Of a DNA stretch of 64,000 nt, positions 15,974 through 25,727 are shown in pieces; the first letter of the stretch is position 1; each line of letters opens with the position of its first letter. The stretch comes from DASWJZ01 sp963720705 (lineage in GTDB: Bacteria; Pseudomonadota; Alphaproteobacteria; Rhizobiales; Afifellaceae). The stretch is taken from contig CAVRGJ010000005.1 in the NCBI GenBank assembly GCA_963720705.1, forward strand, positions 434,001 to 498,000, given 5' to 3'. A program made the translations under genes and the position numbers. The notes beneath the pieces are model-generated. The model was not told the DNA's origin and made no database searches. It was given only the letters and a program-made list of their open reading frames with translations.

Positions 15974-18900
15974 CTACTCCGCTGGGGCGGCCTCTGGCTC
16001 CACGATCGCGGCTTCGCGGTCGTAGGCTGCGTCGCTCCTGGCGATGAAAGTGTAGAACATCGGCAGCACGAAGAGCGTGAAGAGCGTGCCGATCGCCATG
16101 CCTGAGGCGATGACGAGGCCGATCGAGAAGCGCGCCTTGGCGCCGGCGCCCGACGCGATGATGAGCGGCAGCACACCCATGACCATGGCCGCCGTGGTCA
16201 TCAGGATCGGGCGCAACCGGACGCGCGCCGCCTCGACGATCGCCTGCCGCTTCGGCAAATCATGCGCTCGCTGCTGGTTCGCGAACTGCACCATCAGGAT
16301 GCCGTGTTTGGTGATAAGGCCGATCAGCGTGATGAGCCCGACCTCGGTGTAGATGTTCAAGGTGGAGAGTCCGAGATTGAGCGGCACGAGCGCGCCGAAG
16401 ATCGACATCGGCACCGTCAACATGATGATCAGTGGATCGCGGAAGCTCTCGAATTGCGCCGCAAGCACCAGATAGATGATGATGATCGCGAGCCCGAAAG
16501 CGACGAGCGTGGTGTTGCCCTCCTTGATCTCGAGGCGCGACTGGCCGGCGAAATCCTCGAAGAAGCCGGCGGGCATCACTTCGCGCGCGATCTGGCGAAC
16601 GGTCGCGAGCGCGTCGCCGGTCGCGACGCCCGGAAGCGGCAAGCCGGAGATCGTCGCCGAGTTCAACTGGTTGAACTGCTCGATGGCTACCGGCGCGGCT
16701 CGCGTGTCGACGCTAATCACGGACGAGAGCGGAACCATGCCGCCGGAAGCGCTTCGTACATAATATTGGCCGAGGCTCTCCGGATTGAACCGCTCGGACT
16801 GCGCCACCTGCGTGATGACGTCGTAGCTGCGGCTCTCAAGATCGAACTTCGACACCGAGCCGCCGCCGACAAGAGCGGTCAATGTGGTGCCGATATCGCT
16901 GATGGCGACGCCGAGCGACGCGGCGCGGTCGCGGTCGATGGTGACGCGCGCCTCGGGCTGCGTGAAGGAAAGCGAGTCCTGAACGATGATGAAGCGCCCG
17001 CTTTTCTGCGCACGGTTCTTGATCTCCTCGGCGACCTCGTAAACCTGGTCGGCGCTGCCGACCGAGCGGAGCACGAATTGGACGGGGAGCCCGCCACCGG
17101 TTCCGGGCAGCGTCGGCGGTGCGAAGACGAAGGCCTGCACGCCGGCGACGCCGTTCAGCTTCTGCTGCACCTCCGCCTGTATGGTGGCCTGGCTGCGCGA
17201 GCGCTCCGCCCAAGGGACCAGCCCGAAGCCGGCGAAGGCGGTGTTGGTCCCGCCGAAGCCGACGACGGAGAAACGCGTGTCGACCTCGGGGATGCCCTTC
17301 GTCGCGTCGACGACGTCCTTGACGAACATCTCGGTGTAGTCGGAGGTCGCGTAGGCCGGCGCGTTTACGATCGAGAACATGAAGCCGATGTCCTCGTCCG
17401 GCGCCAGCTGGGTCGAGGTGTTGAGGAAGAGGAAGACCATCGTGACCGACAGCGCGGCGACGATCATCAGCGTCACCGGCCGATAGTTCAGCGTCGAGGA
17501 GACGCGCCGCCCGTACCAGGCGCTCACTTTGTCGAACGTGCGGTCGACGGTCGCCTGAAAGCGGCTCGTCCCGGCGTCGTGCGGTTTCAGAACGCGCGCG
17601 GCGAGCATCGGAGAGAGGGTGACGGCGACAAAGCCGGAAATGACGACGGCGCCGGCAAGCGTCACGGCGAATTCGCGGAAGAGAGCGCCGGTCAGGCCTT
17701 GCGCGAATCCGATCGGCGTATAGACGGCGGCAAGCGTGATGGTCATCGCGATGATGGCGGAGAAGATCTCGCGCATGCCGGCAATCGCTGCCTGAAGCGG
17801 GCGCTCGCCGCGCTCCAGATGCCGGTGGATGTTCTCCACCACCACGATGGCGTCGTCGACGACGAGGCCGATCGCGAGCACCATGGCGAGCAGCGTCAAG
17901 AGATTGATCGAATAGCCGATCACGTAAAGGATGAAGCACACCCCGATCAACGACAGCGGAATGGTGACGATCGGCACCAGCACCGAGCGGAACGAGCCGA
18001 GGAAGACGAGGATGATCAGGACGACGATGGCGACGGCTTCGGCGATCGTCTTGAACACCTCGGTGATCGAGGCGCTGATGTTGCGCGTCGCGTCATAGAC
18101 AAGCTCGATGTCCATGCCCGGCGGCAGGTCGCGCTGGATTTGCGGCAGCTCCGCCTTGAGCGCCGCGGAGGTGTCGAGCGCATTCGCATCGGGGGCCGCG
18201 AGCACGCCGAGGAATGTCCCCTCCTGCTCGTTGAAGGAGACGCGCACGTCGTTGCTCTTGGCGCCGTATTCGACAGCCGCCACGTCGCCAAGCCGCACGA
18301 TCTCGTCACCGTTCGTCTTCACCGCGAGGTTGGCGAAGGATTGCGGCGTCTGCAGCGTCGTCTCCGTCTGGATGGCGTAGGCGACGAAGCTGTTCTCCGT
18401 CCGCCCCGGGGCGGAGAGGAAATTCGAGGCACGAATTGCGGCGAGCACGTCGCTTGCCGTAACCCCGCGGGCGGCGAGCCTGACGGGATCGAGCCAGACC
18501 CGCATGGCGAAGTCCCGCCCGCCCAGGATCTGCACCTCGCCGACACCTTCGACTGTGGCGAAGCGCGGCTGGATGACCTGCGTCAGATACTCGGTCACCT
18601 GCTCGGGGTTCATCGTGGTGGAGCGCACCGCCAGGTACATGAGCGCGAAATTCTGACCGGTGCCCTTCTGCACGACCGGATCGTCCGAATCGTTCGGCAA
18701 CTGGCCGCGCACCTGCTGCACCTTGGAGAGCACGTCGACCAGCGCCTGGTCGGGATCGGCGTCGAGCACCATGTGCACGGTGACCGTGGAATTGCCGAGC
18801 GCGCTCTTCGACGTGACGTAGTCGACGTGTTCGGCGGTCAGCACCGCCTTGGCGATCGGCGTCGTGATGAAGCCCTGCATCAGGTCGGCGCTTGCGCCGG

Positions 18901-19054
18901 CGTAGCTGGTGGTGACGGTGATCACCAATTCCTTGACGTCCGGATATTCCCGGATGGTCATGTTCGAGAAACCCTGCAGCCCGAGCAGCAGAATCAGGAT
19001 CGCGACGACGATCGTGAGGACCGGCCGCCTGATGAAGATTTCAGAGAAGTTCAC
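15974..19054 (-). CDS. RND efflux pump, inner-membrane transporter (HAE1 family)
   Basis: A 1026-aa proton-driven multidrug efflux transporter with the classic duplicated layout: a first helix at residues ~9-30, a large periplasmic loop, helices 2-6, and the same again in the second half. The paired aspartates of the proton relay are in GLVVDDAIVVVENIHRH, near residue 400. The second half has LITKHGILMVQFANQ with the conserved Lys. It starts with GTG, and its first bases overlap the stop of the adaptor gene (GTGA), so the two are translationally coupled. No outer-membrane TolC-like gene is adjacent; an unlinked one must be used. Likely substrates cannot be deduced. Confidence 0.95.
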   Translation of the reverse strand: MNFSEIFIRRPVLTIVVAILILLLGLQGFSNMTIREYPDVKELVITVTTSYAGASADLMQGFITTPIAKAVLTAEHVDYVTSKSALGNSTVTVHMVLDADPDQALVDVLSKVQQVRGQLPNDSDDPVVQKGTGQNFALMYLAVRSTTMNPEQVTEYLTQVIQPRFATVEGVGEVQILGGRDFAMRVWLDPVRLAARGVTASDVLAAIRASNFLSAPGRTENSFVAYAIQTETTLQTPQSFANLAVKTNGDEIVRLGDVAAVEYGAKSNDVRVSFNEQEGTFLGVLAAPDANALDTSAALKAELPQIQRDLPPGMDIELVYDATRNISASITEVFKTIAEAVAIVVLIILVFLGSFRSVLVPIVTIPLSLIGVCFILYVIGYSINLLTLLAMVLAIGLVVDDAIVVVENIHRHLERGERPLQAAIAGMREIFSAIIAMTITLAAVYTPIGFAQGLTGALFREFAVTLAGAVVISGFVAVTLSPMLAARVLKPHDAGTSRFQATVDRTFDKVSAWYGRRVSSTLNYRPVTLMIVAALSVTMVFLFLNTSTQLAPDEDIGFMFSIVNAPAYATSDYTEMFVKDVVDATKGIPEVDTRFSVVGFGGTNTAFAGFGLVPWAERSRSQATIQAEVQQKLNGVAGVQAFVFAPPTLPGTGGGLPVQFVLRSVGSADQVYEVAEEIKNRAQKSGRFIIVQDSLSFTQPEARVTIDRDRAASLGVAISDIGTTLTALVGGGSVSKFDLESRSYDVITQVAQSERFNPESLGQYYVRSASGGMVPLSSVISVDTRAAPVAIEQFNQLNSATISGLPLPGVATGDALATVRQIAREVMPAGFFEDFAGQSRLEIKEGNTTLVAFGLAIIIIYLVLAAQFESFRDPLIIMLTVPMSIFGALVPLNLGLSTLNIYTEVGLITLIGLITKHGILMVQFANQQRAHDLPKRQAIVEAARVRLRPILMTTAAMVMGVLPLIIASGAGAKARFSIGLVIASGMAIGTLFTLFVLPMFYTFIARSDAAYDREAAIVEPEAAPAE

Positions 19055-20250
19055 GGCTTGCCGCTCCCATCGCTTGCGATGGCGGCCGGGTTGACGGCGT
19101 TGTTGATCGTGACCGGGGCGTTGTTGGAGAGCTTGTTCTGGCCGGAGGTGACGACGGTCTGGCCGGGAGTCAGGCCGGAGGCGATCTCCGCCAGATCCCC
19201 CTTACGGCGGCCGACCTTGACGAAGACCTGTTTGGCGACGAGCTTTTCGGCTTCGTCCGGCTTGGCGCCCTCCGCCGGAATGGTGGTACGAAGCGCCGTG
19301 TCGCCGCCCGTGCCGGCGGTGGCTGCGGTGTCGGCCGGCGCCTCCGCTTCGACGACGTAGACGTAGTCCCCGTAGAGAGACGTCACGACGGCCGTCTGCG
19401 GCAGCGCGATGACGTTCTCGACCGCCGGCAGCTCCACGCGCACGCGCACGAACTGACCCGGACGGAGTTCGCCGTTCGGATTCTCCACCTTGGCCTGGAC
19501 CGAGACGAGCCGCATCTGCGGGTCGATCTTCGGGTCTATGCCGATGATGCTGCCGGCATAGGAGAAGTCCGTACCGGTCAGCCCGAAGCTTGCCGGCTGC
19601 CCCATCTTGATCTGGTCGAGCTGCTGCTCAGGGACGGTGAAGTTGACCTTCATTGTGTCGAGCTGCTGTAACGTGGCAATGACGGCGCCGGGCTGCACGT
19701 ATTGCCCGACGTCGACGCGCGAAATTCCGATCACGCCCGCAAACGGCGCCTCGATCGACTTCTGATCGAGCACGGCCTTCACCTTGGCGAGCGCCGACTG
19801 CGAGGCGGCGAGGGCGCTTTCTGAGTCCTGCAGCGTCGCCTGCGAGTTGACGCCGGTGGCGCGCAGCCGCTCGGTGCGCTCAAGCTGCGCCTTGTCGCGC
19901 GCCACGGCGGCCTCCGCCGACATGAGGTCGGCACTCTCAATTGCGTCGTCGAGCTGGACGAGGAGCGCGCCCGCATCGACATGCTGGTTGGCCTTAAAAG
20001 CGATCGACTTCACGACGCCGGCGGTCTCCGACGCGACGTCGACGCCCTGAAATGCCCATAGGGTTCCGATCGCGTCGATCTCAGGCGTCCACGTCGTGGG
20101 CTCGATCTTCGTCGTCGACACGGCCACGGACGGGATCGGCAAATGCGCGAAGAACTGGCCGATCATCTTCGATCGAAACAGATTGAAGCCGACCAGTCCG
20201 CCGCAAACGAGCACGACGAGGAGCAATGCGATAACGAAACGCTTGACCAT
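19051..20250 (-). CDS. RND efflux periplasmic adaptor (membrane fusion protein)
   Basis: A 399-aa adaptor of the HlyD/AcrA type that links the RND pump to an outer-membrane channel. One N-terminal membrane anchor (residues ~4-24) is followed by a lipoyl-like half motif, an alpha-helical hairpin (about residues 95-165, rich in Ala/Gln/Glu), the second lipoyl half (IEAPFAGVIGISRVDVGQYV), a beta-barrel domain and a C-terminal membrane-proximal domain (ASGLTPGQTVVTSGQNKL). The Cys in the anchor is preceded by Val, so a lipobox is unlikely. The ATG at 20250 gives the expected start. Transcription probably begins in the intergenic region shared with the divergent response-regulator gene. Confidence 0.93.
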   Translation of the reverse strand: MVKRFVIALLLVVLVCGGLVGFNLFRSKMIGQFFAHLPIPSVAVSTTKIEPTTWTPEIDAIGTLWAFQGVDVASETAGVVKSIAFKANQHVDAGALLVQLDDAIESADLMSAEAAVARDKAQLERTERLRATGVNSQATLQDSESALAASQSALAKVKAVLDQKSIEAPFAGVIGISRVDVGQYVQPGAVIATLQQLDTMKVNFTVPEQQLDQIKMGQPASFGLTGTDFSYAGSIIGIDPKIDPQMRLVSVQAKVENPNGELRPGQFVRVRVELPAVENVIALPQTAVVTSLYGDYVYVVEAEAPADTAATAGTGGDTALRTTIPAEGAKPDEAEKLVAKQVFVKVGRRKGDLAEIASGLTPGQTVVTSGQNKLSNNAPVTINNAVNPAAIASDGSGKP

Positions 20251-20553
20251 CGTTTCACCGTCGGTTCGGCGGAGGATAGGCTCGGCCCGCAGGTCACGGT
20301 TGCCGGCTTTTCGCCGCACACAGCCTTGGATAGTCGGGCCCGCCGGGCAGCCGCTATATCGCAATGCAGCGAAGATGGCCAGCCGCTGTCCCGGGAGCAT
20401 TAGTGGTCATCGCGGCGGCCGCCAATCGCCGCGCCGGCGCCGGGTTCCCGCAATTGGGAACCTTTTCGCCGTTTCTGCGTTTGCGGGCTGCGTGCTCTCG
20501 CGTGCTGGGGTGCGGGAGCGGCGATTCTGATGTGCCCTTGTTGTCGAAGCGGA
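20251..20553. other. Divergent intergenic region
   Basis: About 300 bp between the efflux adaptor gene (minus) and the response regulator (plus). It must hold promoters for both directions. I see no convincing sigma-70 pair, operator palindrome or RNA gene in it. Confidence 0.5.
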
Positions 20554-20940
20554 ATGATTCGCGACCGAGCTTCTCGCATTCTGGTGGTCGAGGACGAGGC
20601 GCTGATCATGATGTCGACGCTCGACATGCTGCGCGAGCTTGGCCACGAGGGGATCGCGGCGCGATGTGGCGCGGCCGCAATCGCAATCCACGAGGAGGCC
20701 GCGCAGGCTGCGCCCATCGACGCGCTTCTGACCGACATCAACCTCCCGGATATGGACGGGCAGCTGCTTGCTGCAGAGATTAGGCGCCGCCATCCGGGCC
20801 TCCCGGTCGTCTTCGCGACCGGCTACCGGCTGACGCTCGCCGAGGCACTCGTCGGGAGCGGGCCGGTCGCGGCTGTGAACAAGCCCTACCGCACGAGCGA
20901 CCTATCGGAGGCGCTTCAGAAAGTCCTCGCCACGCGCTGA
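20554..20940 (+). CDS. Single-domain response regulator (CheY-like receiver)
   Basis: A 128-aa protein that is only a receiver domain. The acidic pocket is E13/D14 (VVEDEALIM), the phospho-acceptor is D61 (LLTDINLPDMDG), the conserved Thr/Ser-type switch position is in FATGYR, and the Lys is K110 (AVNKPYR). No output domain follows. Such proteins take phosphate from hybrid kinases or act as phosphate sinks. The ATG at 20554 is preferred because an earlier ATG at 20530 would add an odd Cys-rich peptide (MCPCCRSG). No histidine kinase gene is nearby. It may be read with the lactonase and adenine deaminase genes that follow on the same strand. Confidence 0.88.
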   Translation: MIRDRASRILVVEDEALIMMSTLDMLRELGHEGIAARCGAAAIAIHEEAAQAAPIDALLTDINLPDMDGQLLAAEIRRRHPGLPVVFATGYRLTLAEALVGSGPVAAVNKPYRTSDLSEALQKVLATR

Positions 20941-21014
20941 CGGTGGCGCTTCCGCTTGTCCGTTCCGGACTGCTACTTTGCCGGCGTCAGAAATTGCGCC
21001 TCCCGAGATTTGCG

Positions 21015-21899
21015 ATGGCCCTTGAATTCACTTGCGTCGCGGACCTGCATTGCAGGATCGGCGAAGGCCCCGTCTACGACGAGCGGACGAACCGGCTCTA
21101 TTTCGTCGATATCCTGAGCCGCAAAATCTATGCCTTCGCGCCTTTGACCGGCGACATTGCCGCGTGGTCGTTTGAGAGCGAGGTCGGCTCTATGGGGCTC
21201 ACCGCCTCCGGAGCGCTCGTCGTCGCGCTTCGCCATAGCGTCATCCTCTTCGATCCCGCGAGCGAGCGGCGCGTCGATCTCTGCACTATCGAGGAGGCGG
21301 AAGGAGAAAAGACGCGTCTCAACGATGGACGCGTCGGGCCTGACGGCGCGTTCTGGGTCGGCAGCATGGACGACCGGCCCGAGAAAGAGCCGATCGCGGC
21401 GCTCTACCGCGTCGATCCCTCGGGACAAGTGGAGCGCAAGGTGGAAGGACTCGTCATCTCCAACGGCCTCGCCTGGACGGCGGACGGCGAGGTCATGTTC
21501 CACTCCGATACGCGTGGGCCCTGGATCGACCGCTGGCGCTTCGATCGCGCGACCGGCGCGATGTCCGGGCGGGAGCGCTTCGCCGCACCCGACGATACGG
21601 TCGGGCGGCCGGACGGCGGCGCCTGCGACGCGGAAGGGTCCTACTGGAGCGCGGGCGTCTCGGCCGGCCAACTCAACCGTTTCGCCCCCGATGGACGCCT
21701 CGTCGATTCCTTCGTTGTGCCCGTGCCGGCCCCGACCATGCCGTGCTTCGGGGGCGAGGACTTCCGCACGCTCTATCTGACCAACCTGACCGAGGGGCGC
21801 GCGCCGGAAGCGCTCGCCAAGGCGCCGGCTGCCGGCGGGCTATTGGCGGCGGCCTCACCGGTTGCCGGTTTCCCGTCCTGGCGGTTCCTTGATATTTGA
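21015..21899 (+). CDS. SMP-30/gluconolactonase family lactonase
   Basis: A 294-aa six-bladed beta-propeller hydrolase that opens sugar lactones or related esters with a divalent metal. The metal-binding residues expected in this family are visible: E17 (RIGEGPVYDE), the Asn of RLNDGRVGPDGAFW and of VISNGLAWTADG, and the later Asp in GRPDGGACDAEG. There is no signal peptide, so it is cytoplasmic. The ATG at 21015 fits the family N-terminus; a GTG at 20943 would add 24 residues. The stop is only 4 nt before the adenine deaminase start, so the two are co-transcribed, although no shared pathway is obvious. Substrate unknown. Confidence 0.9.
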   Translation: MALEFTCVADLHCRIGEGPVYDERTNRLYFVDILSRKIYAFAPLTGDIAAWSFESEVGSMGLTASGALVVALRHSVILFDPASERRVDLCTIEEAEGEKTRLNDGRVGPDGAFWVGSMDDRPEKEPIAALYRVDPSGQVERKVEGLVISNGLAWTADGEVMFHSDTRGPWIDRWRFDRATGAMSGRERFAAPDDTVGRPDGGACDAEGSYWSAGVSAGQLNRFAPDGRLVDSFVVPVPAPTMPCFGGEDFRTLYLTNLTEGRAPEALAKAPAAGGLLAAASPVAGFPSWRFLDI

Positions 21900-21903
21900 G
21901 GGG

Positions 21904-23616
21904 ATGGACGAATCCGAGGCCCGGGCATTCCTCGCCCGCGCGATCGCAGCGGGCGCCGGCCGCGCGCCGGCCGACCTGGTGGTGCGCGACGTCGATCTCC
22001 TCGACGTGATGACGGGTGCCGTCGCGCGGAGCGACATCGCCATCGTCGGCGACCGCATCGTCGGCACGCATGCACGCTACGAAGGCGAGCGTGTGATCGA
22101 CGGGCGCGGCCTTTCCTGCGTTCCTGGATTCATCGACACGCATCTCCATGTCGAATCATCTCTGGTGACGCCGCTTGAGTTCGACCGCTGCGTCCTTCGC
22201 CACGGCGTGACGACCGCGATTTGCGATCCGCATGAGATCGCCAACGTGCTCGGGCTCGAAGGCATCCGCTTTTTCCTGTCGGCGGCCGAGCGCACGATCA
22301 TGGATCTCCGCGTGCAGCTTTCCTCGTGCGTGCCGGCGACCGAGTTCGAGACGTCCGGCGCATCGCTTTCCGCCGCCGACCTCGTCACGCTGCGCGATCA
22401 CCGACAAGTCATCGGGCTTGCGGAGTTCATGAATTTTCCCGGCGTGCTCGCCTGCGACCCGGCGGCGCTCGACAAGCTCGCCGCTTTCCGGGACCGCCAC
22501 ATCGACGGCCACGCGCCGTTGCTTTCCGGCCGCGATCTGAACGCCTACCTGGCCGCCCGCATCCGCACCGACCATGAGGCGACGACAGCGGCGGAAGCGC
22601 GCGAGAAGCTTTCCAAGGGCATGACGATCCTGATCCGTGAGGGTTCGGTATCGAAGGACCTGCATGCGCTCGCCGAAGTGCTCGACGTGAACACCGCGTC
22701 CTTCGTGGCGCTATGCACCGACGATCGGAATCCGCTCGACATCGCCGAGGAGGGCCATCTCGACTACATGATCCGCACGCTGATTGCGCTCGGCCGCCCG
22801 CTTCACGCCGTCTATCGCGCGGCGAGCTGGTCGGGGGCGAACGCCTTCGGCCTCCGCGACCGCGGCCTCGTCGCACCGGGTTGGCGCGCCGACCTCGTTC
22901 TTGTCGAGGGGCTCAGCGAATGCCGCGTCAGACACGTGATCGCCGGCGGTCGGCTCGTTGAGGATTCGCTCTTCGAAGCGCGCGCCCCGCTTGATCCCGT
23001 CGGGCTCGACAGCGTCAAGCGCGCGCCGGTGTCGGCGGCGGACTTCCGCATTCCGGCAGGGCGGAACCGGATGCCGGTGATCGGCGTCGCCGCCGGCAAG
23101 ATCATCACCGACCGGCTCGATCTCGACATGGCCGCCGAGAACGGCGAAGTGCCGGCGGACCTCGCTCAGGATGCGATCAAGGTCGCGGTCGTCGCGCGGC
23201 ACGGCAAGAACGAGAACATCGGCCGCGGCTTCGTGCACGGTTTCGGGCTCAAGCGTGGCGCGATCGCCGCCTCCGTCGGGCACGATAGCCACAACATCAC
23301 GGTGATCGGCGTCGACGATTCCGACATGGCGGCGGCGGTGAACCGCGTCATTCAGCTCAAGGGCGGCTTCGTCGTCGCCGTGGGCGGGGAAATCCGCGCC
23401 GAGCTGGCGCTTCCCGTCGCCGGGCTGATGAGCCTTGAGCCGTTCGAGGCCGTGCGCGACGAGCTGGTGGCGCTTCGCGCCGCGGCCAAGGCGCTCGGGT
23501 GTACGCTGCCGGAGCCGTTTCTGCAGGTAGCCTTCCTGCCGCTTCCGGTGATCCCGCATTTGAAGATCACCGATTGCGGCCTCTTCGACGTGGACCACTT
23601 TCAGCTGCTGGAGTGA
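21904..23616 (+). CDS. ade: Adenine deaminase
   Basis: A metal-dependent amidohydrolase that converts adenine to hypoxanthine and ammonia (purine salvage). At 570 aa it has the length of the AdeC family. The N-terminal composite domain leads into the metal site GFIDTHLHVESS (H80, H82, E84), then DPHEIANVLG and the HIDGHAPLLSG block. The C-terminal domain carries ASVGHDSHNITVIG, which is diagnostic of adenine deaminase against other amidohydrolases. The ATG at 21904 follows GAGGG directly after the lactonase stop. Its 3' end meets the convergent MFS gene with only 3 nt between stops. Confidence 0.95.
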   Translation: MDESEARAFLARAIAAGAGRAPADLVVRDVDLLDVMTGAVARSDIAIVGDRIVGTHARYEGERVIDGRGLSCVPGFIDTHLHVESSLVTPLEFDRCVLRHGVTTAICDPHEIANVLGLEGIRFFLSAAERTIMDLRVQLSSCVPATEFETSGASLSAADLVTLRDHRQVIGLAEFMNFPGVLACDPAALDKLAAFRDRHIDGHAPLLSGRDLNAYLAARIRTDHEATTAAEAREKLSKGMTILIREGSVSKDLHALAEVLDVNTASFVALCTDDRNPLDIAEEGHLDYMIRTLIALGRPLHAVYRAASWSGANAFGLRDRGLVAPGWRADLVLVEGLSECRVRHVIAGGRLVEDSLFEARAPLDPVGLDSVKRAPVSAADFRIPAGRNRMPVIGVAAGKIITDRLDLDMAAENGEVPADLAQDAIKVAVVARHGKNENIGRGFVHGFGLKRGAIAASVGHDSHNITVIGVDDSDMAAAVNRVIQLKGGFVVAVGGEIRAELALPVAGLMSLEPFEAVRDELVALRAAAKALGCTLPEPFLQVAFLPLPVIPHLKITDCGLFDVDHFQLLE

Positions 23617-23619
23617 GCC

Positions 23620-24861
23620 TCAGACCCTTCCGCTCAGATGCCTTGCGCGGCGAAGGTCCGGGAACCAGCGCGACCATAAGCCGGCGACCGCGATCGTGCC
23701 GGCGCCGCCGATGACGACCGCAGCGACCGTGCCGAAAACCGCCGCGGAGACGCCGGCGCGGAATTCGCCGAGCTCGTTCGAGGCGCCGATGAAGACCATG
23801 TTCACCGCGTTGACCCGACCGCGCACGTGGTCGGGCGTCCACAACTGGATCAGCGTCTCGCGCACGTAGACGCTCACCATGTCGGAGGCGCCCATGACGA
23901 CGAGCGCAACGACGGAAAGCCAGATCTGCGTAGCGACCCCGAACAGGATGGTGAAGAGCCCGAACACCGCGACGAACACGAACATCCAGAACCCGGCGTG
24001 GTCGCGGATCGGCCGCGCCGTCAGGTAGAGCGCGACGGCGATCGCGCCGATCGCCGGGCCGGAGCGGAGCAGGCCGAGCCCCCACGGGCCGATGTCGAGG
24101 ATGTCGCGCGCGTAGACGGGAAGGAGCGCGGTCGCGCCGCCGAGAAGCACCGCGAAGAGATCGAGCGAGATTGCGCCAAGCACGATCTTCTCGTGCCAGA
24201 TGTAGTTGAAGCCGGCGACGATCGTCGTCCAGGTGGCGGGCTCCGGCATCGTCTTTTGCTGCGTGCGCGGGACGAAGAGAACGAGGATCGCGGCGGCAGC
24301 GGTCAGCGCGATCGTCACGCCGTAGGCGACCTCCGGCGCGATGCCGTAGAGGAGGCCGCCGGCGACGGGGCCGGCGATCGTCGCCACCTGCCAGCTCACC
24401 GAGTTCAGCGCGATGGCGCTCGACAGGATTTCCGTCGGCACGATGTTCGGCAGCAGCGATTGCTGCGCCGGCGCGAAGAAAGCGCGCGCCGTTCCGAAGG
24501 CGACGAGGATCGCAAAGACAAGCCCCACTGCGCCCGCGCCGGCCAACGTGAAGACAAGCAGACCGACGGCGCAGAGCGCCTCGGCCGCGAGGCAGACCGC
24601 CATGATCGTGCGGCGGCGGAAACGGTCGGCTACAATCCCGGTGACGAGCACAAGAAGCAGCGCCGGCAGGAACTGCGAGAGGCCGACGAAGCCGAGGTCG
24701 AGCGGGTTGCGGGTCAGGTCGTAGACTTGCCAGCCGACGGCGACGACCTGAATTTGCGTTGCGAAGGATGCGGCGAGCCGTGCCACCCAGTAGCGGCGGT
24801 AGGCCACGTTCTCCAGCGCCGCCCAGCGGGCGCTTGCGTGCGTCTCGGAAGCTGCCGTCAT
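23620..24861 (-). CDS. MFS transporter (EntS/DHA3-like)
   Basis: A 413-aa permease with about ten to twelve hydrophobic helices. The loop between helices 2 and 3 has the MFS signature GIVADRFRRRTIM (about residues 74-86), and the fourth-helix region FFAPAQQSLLPNIVP and the cytoplasmic RETLIQLWTPDHVRGRVNA are typical of the MFS_3/EntS branch. Members export siderophores or drugs; the substrate here is unknown. It is the last gene of a minus-strand run (FMN reductase, DoxX, ubiG, MFS), 98 nt downstream of ubiG. Confidence 0.88.
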   Translation of the reverse strand: MTAASETHASARWAALENVAYRRYWVARLAASFATQIQVVAVGWQVYDLTRNPLDLGFVGLSQFLPALLLVLVTGIVADRFRRRTIMAVCLAAEALCAVGLLVFTLAGAGAVGLVFAILVAFGTARAFFAPAQQSLLPNIVPTEILSSAIALNSVSWQVATIAGPVAGGLLYGIAPEVAYGVTIALTAAAAILVLFVPRTQQKTMPEPATWTTIVAGFNYIWHEKIVLGAISLDLFAVLLGGATALLPVYARDILDIGPWGLGLLRSGPAIGAIAVALYLTARPIRDHAGFWMFVFVAVFGLFTILFGVATQIWLSVVALVVMGASDMVSVYVRETLIQLWTPDHVRGRVNAVNMVFIGASNELGEFRAGVSAAVFGTVAAVVIGGAGTIAVAGLWSRWFPDLRRARHLSGRV

Positions 24862-24959
24862 TTTCGTTCGGGGCGGGCGTGGAAGCGCGAGGCGGATGCC
24901 GGCGCGCGGGAAGGGGATTGAGCTTTAGGCGGGTTCGGCGCGCGAGACAATTGCGCCGC

Positions 24960-25721
24960 TCACGCCGTGGCGGGCTTCTCGGCGACCACCATGTAGTTCA
25001 CGTCGAGGTCGGGCGTGCGCGACCAGCGGTCGGAAAGCGGGCTGTAGCGGACGCCGGTCCGGTCGACGACGGCAAGTCCGGCCGCGGCCAGCGCAGCTTC
25101 CAGCTCGGCCGGGCGGATGAGCTTCGCAAAATCGTGCGTGCCGCGCGGCAGCCAGCGCAGCAGGTATTCGGCGCCGACGATCGCGAGCGCGAACGCCTTC
25201 GCCGTGCGGTTGATCGTTGCGACAAAAAAAAGCCCGCCCGGTTTCACCAATGTCGCGCAGGCCGCGATGAAGGCGTCGACGTTGGCCACGTGCTCGACCA
25301 CCTCCATGGCGAGCACGACGTCGAAGCGCTCGCCCGCTTCCGCAAGCGCCTCGGCCGTCATCGCGCGGTAGTCGATGACAAGGCCGCTGCGCTCGGCGTG
25401 CCGGTGCGCCACCGCGACGTTGGTCGCCGAAGGGTCGATGCCGACCGTCTTCGCGCCGAGACGCGCCATCGGCTCGGCCAAGAGGCCGCCGCCGCAGCCG
25501 ATGTCAAGGAGGCGAAGCTCCGAAAGCGGTCTCCCGCCCTTCGGGTCGCGCCCGAAATGCTCGGTGACGACGTCGCGGACATAAGCGAGCCTGACCGGGT
25601 TGAACTTGTGGAGCGGCCGGAACTTCCCGTCCGGGTCCCACCACTCCGCCGCCATCCGCTCGAACTTGGCGATTTCGGCGGGATCGACTGTCGTGGCGCT
25701 TTCGAGCGGGTCAGCTTGCAT
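24960..25721 (-). CDS. ubiG: Ubiquinone biosynthesis O-methyltransferase
   Basis: A 253-aa SAM-dependent methyltransferase responsible for both O-methylations of ubiquinone synthesis. The family N-terminus reads EIAKFERMAAEWWDPDGKFR with PLHKFNPVRLAYV next, which distinguishes UbiG from generic methyltransferases. SAM motif I is LLDIGCGGGLLAEPMARLG (about residues 71-89), and MEVVEHV and LVKPGGLFFVATINR follow. It starts 6 nt after the DoxX gene stop. Proximity to lysC across a divergent promoter region is common in Hyphomicrobiales. Confidence 0.95.
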   Translation of the reverse strand: MQADPLESATTVDPAEIAKFERMAAEWWDPDGKFRPLHKFNPVRLAYVRDVVTEHFGRDPKGGRPLSELRLLDIGCGGGLLAEPMARLGAKTVGIDPSATNVAVAHRHAERSGLVIDYRAMTAEALAEAGERFDVVLAMEVVEHVANVDAFIAACATLVKPGGLFFVATINRTAKAFALAIVGAEYLLRWLPRGTHDFAKLIRPAELEAALAAAGLAVVDRTGVRYSPLSDRWSRTPDLDVNYMVVAEKPATA

Positions 25722-25727
25722 GGTCGT

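Noticed and set aside
16262..19360. A 1032-codon open frame on the plus strand opposite the RND pump
   Set aside because: It mirrors the codons of a well-supported transporter, is rich in Arg/Asp/His/Gly without domains, and is a by-product of high GC content.
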